This document shows positions 16,463 to 24,316 of a stretch of 64,000 nucleotides of DNA, piece by piece. Below the pieces are notes generated by a model. That model saw nothing but the letters and a program-made list of their open reading frames with translations. It was not told the DNA's origin and made no database searches. The stretch lies in the NCBI RefSeq assembly GCF_014649115.1, contig NZ_BMSK01000013.1, positions 124,001 to 188,000 on the forward strand. Direction: 5' to 3'. The translations under genes were made by a program, and so were the position numbers. The DNA is from Streptomyces eurythermus. GTDB taxonomy: Bacteria > Actinomycetota > Actinomycetes > Streptomycetales > Streptomycetaceae. Each line of letters opens with the position of its first letter. The stretch's first letter is position 1.

Positions 16463-17026
16463 ATGGGTCACGGCGGAAACGTCATCCAGGAGCTGACCAC
16501 CGACCACCGTGAGGTGGAGGAGATCTTCGGCCGTTTCGAGGCGCTGCCGCCCGGCTCGCCGGAACGCAAGAACCTCTGCGACCAGGCCACGATCGAGCTG
16601 GTCCGGCACTCGGTCGCCGAGGAGGCCTATCTCTACCCGGCGGTCCGCGAGCACGTGGCCGGCGGTGACGCGCTGGCGGACAAGGAGATCGAGGACCACG
16701 CCAAGGCCGAGCAGATCATGAAGGACCTGGAGGGCTGCCAGGCGGACGACCCCCGGTTCGACACGTTGATGACGCAGCTGATGAGCGAGATCCGCTCCCA
16801 TGTGACCGACGAGGAACAGAACCTGTTCCCGCGGCTGGAGGCGGCCTGTCCCCAGGACGCGCTGATGGAGCTGGGCGACAAGGTCCGCCGGGCCAAGCAG
16901 ACGGCGCCGACCCGCCCGCACCCCTCGGCGCCGGACACTCCCCCGGCCGACAAGCTGCTGGCACCGGGAGTGGGCCTGATCGACCGGCTGCGGGACGCGC
17001 TGTCGGGGCGGGGCAAGGAGAGCTGA
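16463..17026 (+). CDS. Hemerythrin HHE domain protein
   Basis: 187 aa. AGGAGGT is placed seven bases before ATG 16463, the strongest ribosome binding site in this area. Two HHE repeats are seen: TTDHREVEEIFGRFE and HSVAEEAYLYPAV in the first, EDHAKAEQIMKDLE and SHVTDEEQNLFPRLE in the second, supplying the His/Glu/Asp ligands of a di-iron site. The C-terminal 55 residues are Pro-rich and low in complexity. Such proteins bind O2, NO or iron; the physiological role here is unknown. Confidence 0.88.
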   Translation: MGHGGNVIQELTTDHREVEEIFGRFEALPPGSPERKNLCDQATIELVRHSVAEEAYLYPAVREHVAGGDALADKEIEDHAKAEQIMKDLEGCQADDPRFDTLMTQLMSEIRSHVTDEEQNLFPRLEAACPQDALMELGDKVRRAKQTAPTRPHPSAPDTPPADKLLAPGVGLIDRLRDALSGRGKES

Positions 17027-17034
17027 CGGCCCTG

Positions 17035-17070
17035 ACGCGCCGCCCGGGACACGAGACCCGGGCGGCGCGT
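17035..17070. terminator. Bidirectional terminator hairpin
   Basis: A perfect 14-bp inverted repeat, ACGCGCCGCCCGGG (17035-17048) and CCCGGGCGGCGCGT (17057-17070), with loop ACACGAGA. It sits between two convergent genes, nine bases after the hemerythrin stop. There is no T-tract, as usual for Streptomyces terminators. Confidence 0.8.
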
Positions 17071-17120
17071 GGCATGCCGTGTGCGTACACGGCTACGGAG
17101 GCGCTGCGGAGGCATGGGGC

Positions 17121-17474
17121 TCAGACCCACGGCGTGGGCGGCGTGGGCCGGGGCCGGCGGTGGGGTCGCCGGGGGCGCGGGCGGGCGGCTCGGCACAGCA
17201 GCCGGAACGCCTGGAGGAGGGTGACCGGCCACAGCAGCGCGAAGCACCACAGCAGCGCGGGGTCGGAGGTGCGGATGCCCATGACGGCGACGAACACCGA
17301 CGCGACCGCCAGCAGCAGCACCGCCACCGGCAGCCAGACGCCGTACCGCGCCTCGCCCATCCGGCGGGCGAACCGCCGGTCCTGCCTGAGGCCCGCCTCG
17401 ATCCGCGCCAGCGCCAGGCGCTCGCGCGCGGACAGTCGTACCCCGTCGTGCTCCCACATCTTCCACTCGTCCAC
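17121..17474 (-). CDS. DUF3040 membrane protein
   Basis: 117 aa, GTG start at 17474 with AGGAGG ten bases upstream. The N-terminal VRLSARERLALARIEAGLRQDRRFARRM is the DUF3040 signature common in actinobacteria. Two hydrophobic segments follow (VWLPVAVLLLAVASVFVAVM and LLWCFALLWPVTLLQAF), then an Arg/Pro-rich cytoplasmic tail. Function is unknown; many paralogues occur per Streptomyces genome. Confidence 0.85.
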   Translation of the reverse strand: MDEWKMWEHDGVRLSARERLALARIEAGLRQDRRFARRMGEARYGVWLPVAVLLLAVASVFVAVMGIRTSDPALLWCFALLWPVTLLQAFRLLCRAARPRPRRPHRRPRPTPPTPWV

Positions 17475-17864
17475 GGCGACGGCACCTCCTCGGTCGGCGG
17501 CCTGCGGGGCTCCGTGCCACCGGGTTCCCCGGACGCGGCGGCCGATGCGGTCCCGGAGGCCGGGAGCGCCGTACGACCGGTGACGATCTCCCCCGGTGCC
17601 ACTCCCCTACGGCCAACGGGCGCGGCTCGGCAGGGCAGTTGCCGCAGAAGCGGGGCCGGTGCGGTCCTGGTGTGCCGGTAGAGTGCTGTTCCCCTTGGTC
17701 GACAGTCCGCTACGGACCGTAAAGCCGGGCGATCGCACGTGACCTCGGCTGCCGCAGGGCAGATACTGCCCATAGACGGGACGAACGGCTGTCTCCACCG
17801 GGTGACCGTCGGCACCTGACGCCCCGTCACGGCAGTCGAGGGCCAGGTTCGCGAGGAGACACCT
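17475..17864. promoter_or_regulatory. Upstream region of dhaKLM with two inverted repeats
   Basis: A 390-base gene-free gap lies between the DUF3040 gene and dhaK. Two palindromes stand out: TACGG-A-CCGTA at 17711-17721 and GGGCAG-ATA-CTGCCC at 17757-17771. Either could be the binding site of a regulator of the dihydroxyacetone kinase operon, but no regulator gene is adjacent. Confidence 0.4.
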
Positions 17865-18857
17865 ATGAGGATGCTGATCAACGTACCGGAGACGGTCGTG
17901 GCGGACGCGTTGCGCGGTCTGGCCGCCGCGCATCCCGAACTGAACGTGGACGTGGAGAAGCGGGTGATCGTCCGCCGGGACGCCCCCGTGCCCGGGCAGG
18001 TCGCGCTCGTCTCGGGCGGCGGCTCCGGGCACGAGCCGCTGCACGGCGGCTTCGTCGGCCCGGGCATGCTCGCCGCCGCGTGCCCCGGAGAAATCTTCAC
18101 GTCGCCCGTACCGGACCAGATGGCGCGCGCCGCGGCGGCCGTGGACAGCGGCGCGGGCGTCCTGTTCATCGTGAAGAACTACACCGGTGACGTGCTGAAC
18201 TTCGACATGGCGGCCGAGCTGGCCGAGGACGAGGGCATCCAGGTCGCCAAGGTGCTCGTCGACGACGACGTCGCGGTCACCGACAGCCTCTACACGGCCG
18301 GCCGGCGGGGTACGGGCGCGACGCTGTTCGTGGAGAAGATCGCGGGTGCCGCCGCGGCCGAGGGGCAGCCGCTGGAGCACGTGGAGGCCGTCGGCCGCCG
18401 GGTCAACGACAACTCCCGCAGCTTCGGCGTGGCGCTCAGCGCCTGTACGACCCCGGCGAAGGGCAGCCCCACGTTCGATCTGCCGGACGGTGAGCTGGAG
18501 TTGGGCATCGGCATCCACGGCGAGCCGGGCCGGGAGCGGCGGCCGATGATGACCTCCGGGGAGATCGCCGACTTCGCGGTCGACGTCATCCTGGAGGACC
18601 TGCCGCCGCGCGCTCCCGTCCTGGTGCTGGTCAACGGCATGGGCGCGACCCCGCTGCTGGAGCTGTACGGCTTCAACGCCGAGGTGCAGCGGGTGTTGCG
18701 CGAACGCGGTGTCGCCGTGGCCCGCACCCTCGTCGGCAACTACGTCACCTCGCTGGACATGGCGGGCGCCTCGGTGACGCTGTGTCAGGTGGACGAGGAG
18801 CTGTTGCGGCTGTGGGACGCACCGGTGAAGACACCGGCCCTGCGCTGGGGCATGTGA
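17865..18857 (+). CDS. dhaK: Dihydroxyacetone kinase subunit K
   Basis: 330 aa. The substrate-binding DhaK fold is shown by LVSGGGSGHEPLHGGFVG at residues 49-66, the GDVLNFDMAAE loop, and GIGIHGEPG, whose His218 is the residue that covalently binds dihydroxyacetone as a hemiaminal. GAGGAG lies upstream of ATG 17865. It is the first gene of dhaK-dhaL-dhaM. The set phosphorylates dihydroxyacetone using phosphate relayed from the PTS rather than ATP, linking glycerol or dihydroxyacetone use to PEP. Confidence 0.95.
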   Translation: MRMLINVPETVVADALRGLAAAHPELNVDVEKRVIVRRDAPVPGQVALVSGGGSGHEPLHGGFVGPGMLAAACPGEIFTSPVPDQMARAAAAVDSGAGVLFIVKNYTGDVLNFDMAAELAEDEGIQVAKVLVDDDVAVTDSLYTAGRRGTGATLFVEKIAGAAAAEGQPLEHVEAVGRRVNDNSRSFGVALSACTTPAKGSPTFDLPDGELELGIGIHGEPGRERRPMMTSGEIADFAVDVILEDLPPRAPVLVLVNGMGATPLLELYGFNAEVQRVLRERGVAVARTLVGNYVTSLDMAGASVTLCQVDEELLRLWDAPVKTPALRWGM

Positions 18858-18924
18858 GCGCGTGATGTGCCCGCACCACCACCCCGGCCGCATGGTCGAC
18901 GGCCCTGTCACACAAGGAGATCCA

Positions 18925-19542
18925 GTGCTCGACGCCGATTTCTTCCGCCGTTGGATGACGACGGCGGCCGCGTCCGTCGGCCGGGAGGCCGAGCGGCTCA
19001 CCGCCCTCGACTCGGCCATCGGGGACGCCGACCACGGCAGCAATCTGCGGCGCGGGTTCACGGCCGTGGCGACGGCCCTGGAGAAGGAGACACCGAACAC
19101 CCCGGGCGGTGTCCTGATACTCGCCGGACGGCAGTTGATCTCGACGGTCGGGGGTGCGTCCGGGCCGTTGTACGGCACCCTGCTGCGCCGGGCGGGCAAG
19201 GCGCTCGGTGATGCCGCCGAGGTCGGCGAGGAGGAGCTGGCGGCGGCGCTGCGCGCGGGCGTGGAAGGGGTGATGGCGCTCGGCGGGGCGGCACCCGGCG
19301 ACAAGACCATGATCGACGCCCTGATACCGGCCGTGGACGCGCTCGGCACGGGCTTCGCCGCCGCGCGGGCCGCCGCGGAGGAGGGGGCGGCGGCCACCAT
19401 ACCGCTGCGGGCCCGCAAGGGCCGGGCGAGTTATCTGGGCGAGCGCAGCATCGGTCACCAGGACCCGGGGGCGACCTCGTCGGCGCTGCTGATCGCCGCG
19501 CTGGCCGAGACCGCGGAGGCGACGGAGGCGGACGGTGAGTGA
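18925..19542 (+). CDS. dhaL: Dihydroxyacetone kinase subunit L
   Basis: 205 aa from GTG 18925, chosen because AAGGAG lies five bases upstream; the in-frame ATG at 18865 has no site. ADP/Mg binding Asp residues occur in TALDSAIGDADHG (D29, D34, D36). GGASGPLYGTLLRRAG and a C-terminal GERSIGHQDPGATSS complete the DhaL signature. DhaL keeps ADP bound as a cofactor, takes phosphate from DhaM and passes it to dihydroxyacetone on DhaK. Confidence 0.93.
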   Translation: MLDADFFRRWMTTAAASVGREAERLTALDSAIGDADHGSNLRRGFTAVATALEKETPNTPGGVLILAGRQLISTVGGASGPLYGTLLRRAGKALGDAAEVGEEELAAALRAGVEGVMALGGAAPGDKTMIDALIPAVDALGTGFAAARAAAEEGAAATIPLRARKGRASYLGERSIGHQDPGATSSALLIAALAETAEATEADGE

Positions 19543-19945
19543 GGACAGGCCGGTCGGGATCGTGCTGGTGTCGCACAGCGCCCAGGTGGCCGAGTCCGTC
19601 GCCGAGCTGGCGAAGGGCCTGGCGGGCGGGGCGGCCGGGATACCGGTGGCCCCGGCGGGCGGCACCGAGGGCGGCGGGCTCGGCACCAGCGCCGAGCTGA
19701 TCTCCGCGGCGGCGGCCTCCGTGGACCGGGGGGCCGGGGTGGCGGTACTCACCGACCTGGGCAGCGCGGTACTGACGGTGAAGGCGCTGCTCGCCGAGGG
19801 TGACGAACTGCCGGAGGGCACCCGCCTGGTGGACGCGCCGTTCGTCGAGGGCGCGGTGGCCGCGGTGGTCACCGCCGCCGCGGGCGCCGACCTGGACGCC
19901 GTGGAGGCCGCGGCGGCGGAGGCGTACAGCTACCGGAAGGTGTGA
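19535..19945 (+). CDS. dhaM: Dihydroxyacetone kinase phosphotransfer subunit M (EIIA domain only)
   Basis: 136 aa from GTG 19535, overlapping the dhaL stop by eight bases. PTS EIIA-Man-type domain: GIVLVSHSAQVAESVAEL with the phospho-acceptor His14, and VLTDLGSAVLTVKALL. The HPr and EI-like domains fused in E. coli DhaM are absent, so it must be phosphorylated by the general PTS proteins EI and HPr. Confidence 0.93.
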   Translation: MSEDRPVGIVLVSHSAQVAESVAELAKGLAGGAAGIPVAPAGGTEGGGLGTSAELISAAAASVDRGAGVAVLTDLGSAVLTVKALLAEGDELPEGTRLVDAPFVEGAVAAVVTAAAGADLDAVEAAAAEAYSYRKV

Positions 19946-20658
19946 GAGCACCCGGCAGGGGTGACAGGCCGGCGAGGGTGCGGGGCGTTGCACGGCGGGG
20001 CCCGGCGGGAGCAAAGCTCACCGGAGCCGGGACCGGCAAGGCTGCCGGGGCCCGGAGCCGGTGAAGGGTCACCGGAGGCACGGGCCCGGCCCGAGCGACG
20101 ACCACCGAAAGGCGGAGACCGGCCAAGTGGCCGCCACCGGAAGGCAGGGCCCGGCGGGAGCAAAGCTCGCCCGAGCCGCGACCGGCAAGGCTGCCGGAGC
20201 CCGGAACCGGTGAAAGGTCACCGGAAGCACGGGCCCGGCCCGAGCGACGACCACCGAAAGGCGGAGACCGGCCAAGTGGCCGCCACCGGAAGGCAGGGCC
20301 CGGCGGGAGCAAAGCTCACCGGAGCCGGGACCGGCAAGGCTGCCGGGGCCCGGAACCGGTGAAAGGTCACCGGAGGCACGGGCCCGGCCCGAGCGACGAC
20401 CACCGAAAGGCGGAGACCCGCACCACCGACCGGGCCCGGCACCGGTTGCGGGTCGCCGGAGGCGGGAGCCGGCCCGAGCGACGGCCGCCGGAAGCGGGGG
20501 ACCCGCGCTGACCGGACACGGCGGCGGACACGGTCGCCGGAGGCGAGGCCCGGCCCGAGCGACGGCCACCGGCCGACGGAGACCGGCCGCGTGGCCGCCG
20601 CTGCAAGGCGGCTGCGGCGGGCGCGGAGACGTGCGGCGGGGCTTGCGCCGGGGGCGGG
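19946..20658. repeat. Gene-free convergent gap with a 149-bp tandem repeat array
   Basis: GCAAAGCTC marks the unit start at 20011, 20160 and 20309, an exact 149-base period. Two full units and about 111 bases of a third (to ~20419) are nearly identical. To the right, the core CCCGGCCCGAGCGACG(A/G)CCACCG recurs in degraded form near 20470 and 20550. Inside each unit, GGTGAAGGTCACCGG-type and CCGGCAAGGCTGCCGG-type palindromic segments may fold as hairpins. It lies between the convergent dhaM and chitosanase genes; long open frames across it are repeat artefacts. Confidence 0.85.
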
Positions 20659-21528
20659 TCAGCGTCGGGCGAGGAAGCGTCGGGCCAGGCGCTCGCCCTC
20701 TGCTGCCGCCGCCGCGCGGTTTTCCACGGCGGTGATCCGGGAGTCGCGGAAGACGATGTAGGTGACGCCGGAGGACACCCCGCCGGAGCGGGGGTCGGGC
20801 GGGATGCCGAGGGCGCGCGCGGTGGCGTAGGAGGCCTCGCCGATGAGGTCGCGCGGGCCGGTGTCGCCGACGACGGCGTACCGTACCCGGTCCCCGTAGA
20901 CGACGGCGGCGACCGAGCCTCCGCGCACCCCGGAGGCCCGGTGGTCCCAGCGGCGGCTGGGCGCCGGGACGACGATGTACGGCAGGGTCTCGGCGTTCAG
21001 CCGGCGGCCGTCGGATCCCAGGACCGAGGTGGCGGGGGCGAACACCGGGTCGGTACGGCGGTTGCAGCGGGCGGTGGGGCGGCCGTCGCAGTCGATGTCC
21101 AGGTCGGCCTTCCAGAAGACGGCGTCCCGGGTGCCGCAGACGGGAATGGTCGCGGGGCGGCCCGCGTCGGTGCGGTACCGGCCCCGGGAGACCCGGGTGC
21201 ACCTGCCGGCCCGGGCGAGGAGGCGGGCGGCGGTGACCGCGTCCTCGCCGCCGCGCGTCCGCTCGTCGCGCGCCGACCTCTCGGCACGGCCCGGTCCCCC
21301 GGCACGGTCCGCTCCCCGGCTGGGCGCCGTGTTCCCGTCGCGGGCCGCGCCCTCGCCCCGGGCGACGCCGGCCAGGCCGCCACCGTGTGTCGCGCTCCCC
21401 TCGCGGACCGCGTTCTCGTCACGGGCCGCGACCCGTTCGGCGGGCGGGACGGCGGTGGCCGGCGCGGGCAGTGCCGGAGCGATCAGGGCGGCGCCGGCCG
21501 CGGCCAGCGTCAGGGACGGGACACGCAC
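20659..21528 (-). CDS. Secreted glycoside hydrolase family 75 (chitosanase-like)
   Basis: 289 aa from GTG 21528, with AGAGGG nine bases upstream. An N-terminal signal peptide (VRVPSLTLAAAGAALIAPALPAPATA) is followed by a ~95-residue Arg/Gly/Ala-rich linker. The catalytic domain shows FWKADLDIDCDGRPTARCN, LPYIVVP, GSVAAVVYGDRVRYAVVGD and IGEASYATARALGIPP, the conserved blocks of fungal-type GH75 endo-chitosanases. It probably hydrolyses chitosan outside the cell. The linker is unusual in length and charge. Confidence 0.85.
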   Translation of the reverse strand: MRVPSLTLAAAGAALIAPALPAPATAVPPAERVAARDENAVREGSATHGGGLAGVARGEGAARDGNTAPSRGADRAGGPGRAERSARDERTRGGEDAVTAARLLARAGRCTRVSRGRYRTDAGRPATIPVCGTRDAVFWKADLDIDCDGRPTARCNRRTDPVFAPATSVLGSDGRRLNAETLPYIVVPAPSRRWDHRASGVRGGSVAAVVYGDRVRYAVVGDTGPRDLIGEASYATARALGIPPDPRSGGVSSGVTYIVFRDSRITAVENRAAAAAEGERLARRFLARR

Positions 21529-21984
21529 GATGGGGAACCCTCTCGTCGGGAACAGAGGCGGATGTCCGGCCCGTGGTGCCGCGGCCCCGGACGCCGACCC
21601 CACTGTGCTGTGACCTGGGGTCCGCGGCCACGGGGTGCGCCGCGAAGGGGCCGGATGGAGCACGTCGCTGACACCCTGTCAGGGGATGGCCCTGCTGTGT
21701 CGCCGGGGCGGTGAGAGGGGGACAACAGGGGCCGGGGATCCGGAGCGGGTACCGTCCCGGATCCCCCGGCCACCCGCGCCGGCGCGGGATCGGCGACGAC
21801 AGCGTGTCCGCGCCACAGGCGTGAACTTCCCTGTTCTCGGGGGCGGTTCAGCCGTAGGGAGCCTCAGCATACGTAACCGCGGGGGATGGTCACCAACGCG
21901 GCCCCCTTGCTGCGCTCCGCCGGCCGGGCCACTATTGGTCCGGACCTTTACGTGATGCCTAGGCCGTCCGGGGAGGGCAGTGCC
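21529..21984. promoter_or_regulatory. Divergent intergenic region between chitosanase and FN3 lipoprotein
   Basis: This 456-base gap separates two divergent secreted-protein genes. It contains the short palindrome CTGACA-CCC-TGTCAG at 21668-21682. A lower-GC tract near 21868-21960 (CATACGTAACC, CACTATTGG, CCTTTACGTGATG) may hold the lipoprotein promoter. I saw no gene in it. Confidence 0.4.
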
Positions 21985-22953
21985 GTGCGACGCGTTCCCT
22001 TTCCGCCCGTGCTGGTCTGCGGGGCCGTGCTGCTGGTCGCCTCCTGTGGCTGGAACCGGGCGGACGACGACGGCCGGACACCCGGCGCTCCCGTCGGGAT
22101 CACCGCCGCGGCGGGCAGCGCCACGAGCGTGCACGTGATGTGGAACGCGGCCCCCGCCGACGCCGAGGTCCGCACCTACGAGGTATATCGGGACACCACA
22201 AAAGTGGCCGAAGTACCGGGCGCGCAGCACATGGTGGACGTCACCAGGCTCAGGCCGTCCACCCTGTATGCCTTCACCGTGCGGGCCCGGGACACCGCGG
22301 GCCGGCTGGGTCCGCCGAGCCGGGAGGTCCGGGCGCGGACGCCGGCCGTGACGGCGGCGGACCGCTCGGCTCCGGCCCGGCCGGGGACGGCCACCGGGCG
22401 GGCCGTGGGCAGCCGTGCCGTCCAGCTGTCCTGGGGCGCGTCCCGGGACGACCGGGGGGTGTCGTCGTACGACGTCTACCAGGGCGGTGTGAAGATCCAC
22501 AGTGTCGGCGGGAACCAGACCGCCACCGTCGTCACGGGCCTGCGTCCCGGCACCCGTTATGTCTTCACGGTGCGCGCCCGGGACGCGGCCGACAACCTCT
22601 CCCCCGCCGGCCCGCCGGTCCGCCTGTCCACGCCGGGCGGCGACGACGGCCGGGCGACCGCGCCCGCCGGGTTCACCGCCGCCACCCACCGTGCCGACGG
22701 CGCCTACTACATCGACCTCGCCTGGGATCCGCCACGCGTGGACGGTGTGATCACCGAGTACCAGATCGGTCTGGACGGCGCCGCGGCCACCTCGCTGGTC
22801 TGGGGCGGCACTCCCCCGCGCGGCCGGGCACACCACAGCTTCTACGCGGGCGCCGCCGCCGGGGAGGAACACCGGGTACGGCTGCGGGCCCGGCTGCCCG
22901 ACGGCACCTGGGGCGGCTGGTCGGCGGAGCGGACGGTGACCACGGGCCGCTGA
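21985..22953 (+). CDS. Lipoprotein with fibronectin type III domains
   Basis: 322 aa from GTG 21985, with GGGAGG eight bases upstream. A short signal peptide ends in the lipobox LVASC, so the protein is probably lipid-anchored at the cell surface. Two clear FN3 modules (about residues 38-125 and 135-225) each contain the YEVYRD/YDVYQG strand and the FTVRARD motif. A third, weaker module follows. FN3 modules often accompany extracellular carbohydrate-active enzymes; no catalytic domain is visible here. The neighbouring divergent chitosanase suggests a related surface role. Confidence 0.82.
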   Translation: MRRVPFPPVLVCGAVLLVASCGWNRADDDGRTPGAPVGITAAAGSATSVHVMWNAAPADAEVRTYEVYRDTTKVAEVPGAQHMVDVTRLRPSTLYAFTVRARDTAGRLGPPSREVRARTPAVTAADRSAPARPGTATGRAVGSRAVQLSWGASRDDRGVSSYDVYQGGVKIHSVGGNQTATVVTGLRPGTRYVFTVRARDAADNLSPAGPPVRLSTPGGDDGRATAPAGFTAATHRADGAYYIDLAWDPPRVDGVITEYQIGLDGAAATSLVWGGTPPRGRAHHSFYAGAAAGEEHRVRLRARLPDGTWGGWSAERTVTTGR

Positions 22954-23115
22954 GGGCGCATCAGGGCCCCGCGCGGGCCGCCGTCACCTGATCGGGCCGC
23001 TCCGGGTGCGGCCGTGTCCGGCGGGGCGTTGGCTGCGGTTGAGGCAGCACGGGCGCTTCCCGACCCCCGGCGGCGCATGGGACGTACCGCCGACCGTGCC
23101 GCCGGAGGCCCGTCC

Positions 23116-23730
23116 ATGGACAACTCGCGACTCCTGCTCCGCTCCGGCCTGACCCTGGCGGCCGCCGCCGCGCTCCCGGCCGCGCTCGCCGGGCCGTCCG
23201 CGGCGGTGTCGGGCATCTCGGTCAGCACCATCGGCTCCACGGTGTCGGTGGTCACCAGCGCGTGCACCCAGGTCAACGGCAGCTGGGGCACCGCGGCCCT
23301 GCTCACCAGCCGTCAGGCCAACTTCTCCCAGGGCCGGCAGGTGGCCCTGGCCGGCACGTCGGTCAGCCAGTCCGCGGCCTGGACGGGGGTCAGCCCGGGG
23401 ACCTACACCGTGGTCGTGCTCTGCTCCAGTGGCACCACCGCGGGCAGCCAGTCGGTGATCGTCTCCGGTTCGGCCGTGCCGACCAGGCCCGCACCGGTGG
23501 TCCCGACCGGGCCCGCGCCCGCCCGGACCCAGCCGGCGCCCGTCCAGACCCGGCCGACGATCTCGGCGACCACCAGCCCGGCCCCGTCCCGGGGCGTGAT
23601 GGGCGGCCTCGGCGGCGCCGCCCGCGACTACGGCACCCTGACCCTCGGCGCCGGCGCGGCCCTGGTCGGCGCCGGCGTCGTCGCCACCGGCTGGGTCCTG
23701 CGCCGCCGCTCCCGGCCGTACCGGCTCTGA
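23116..23730 (+). CDS. Secreted protein with C-terminal membrane anchor
   Basis: 204 aa, ATG 23116 with GGAGG upstream. A signal peptide (LTLAAAAALPAALAGPSAA) precedes a ~90-residue Ser/Thr/Val-rich domain containing two Cys. Then comes a Pro/Thr linker, and a final hydrophobic helix (LGAGAALVGAGVVATGWVL) followed by RRRSRPYRL. This layout resembles membrane- or wall-anchored proteins that lack an LPXTG signal. Function is unknown. Confidence 0.75.
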   Translation: MDNSRLLLRSGLTLAAAAALPAALAGPSAAVSGISVSTIGSTVSVVTSACTQVNGSWGTAALLTSRQANFSQGRQVALAGTSVSQSAAWTGVSPGTYTVVVLCSSGTTAGSQSVIVSGSAVPTRPAPVVPTGPAPARTQPAPVQTRPTISATTSPAPSRGVMGGLGGAARDYGTLTLGAGAALVGAGVVATGWVLRRRSRPYRL

Positions 23731-23738
23731 GTCCCCCT

Positions 23739-24284
23739 TCAGTCGGTGTCCGGCAGTTCGGCGAACTCCGCCAGGGCGTGGGTGAGCCACTGGGTCCAGA
23801 AGGTCTCCAGATCGATCCCGGCCCGCAGGACCAGGTGGCGCAGCCGGTCCTGCGGGGCGTCCCGGCCGGGCGGGAAGTCCCGCTTCTCGATCTCCCGGTA
23901 CTCGGCGAGCTGCCGCCGGTGCAGCTCCAGGTGGCGGCGCAGGTCGGCCTCCAGGCCCGCGGTGCCCACCACGGCGGCCGCGCGCAGCCGCAGCAGCAGC
24001 ACGTCCCGCTGCGGCTTCGGGTCCTGCGCGGCGGCGGTCCAGCGGGCCAGTTCGGCCCGGCCCGCGGGCAGCACCTCGTAGCTCTTCTTCTGCCCGCGGG
24101 CCGGCTGCTCGGCCGGCAGCGCGCGGATGAGCCCCTCGGCCTCCAGCCTCCCCAGCTCGCGATAGATCTGCTGGTGCGTCGCGGACCAGAAGTAGCCGAT
24201 CGACTTGTCGAACCGGCGGGTCAGTTCCAGTCCCGACGACGGCTTTTCCAGCAGGGCGGTGAGGATCGCGTGCGGGAGTGACAT
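23739..24284 (-). CDS. PadR family transcriptional regulator
   Basis: 181 aa. The winged helix opens MSLPHAILTALLEKPSSGLEL and has SATHQQIYRELGRLEAEGLI as the recognition region. The second half is the PadR C-terminal dimerisation helix pair (LRRHLELHRRQLAEYREIE). It follows fadH on the same strand after a 32-base gap, so it is probably cotranscribed with fadH and may control it through the palindrome upstream of fadH. Confidence 0.88.
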   Translation of the reverse strand: MSLPHAILTALLEKPSSGLELTRRFDKSIGYFWSATHQQIYRELGRLEAEGLIRALPAEQPARGQKKSYEVLPAGRAELARWTAAAQDPKPQRDVLLLRLRAAAVVGTAGLEADLRRHLELHRRQLAEYREIEKRDFPPGRDAPQDRLRHLVLRAGIDLETFWTQWLTHALAEFAELPDTD

Positions 24285-24316
24285 GGGCTCATCCTAGGGA
24301 GGGAGGTCCCCGGGCC

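Noticed and set aside
19961..20606. Overlapping repeat-encoded frames on both strands
   Set aside because: They arise from the 149-bp units; none has a ribosome binding site or normal codon bias.
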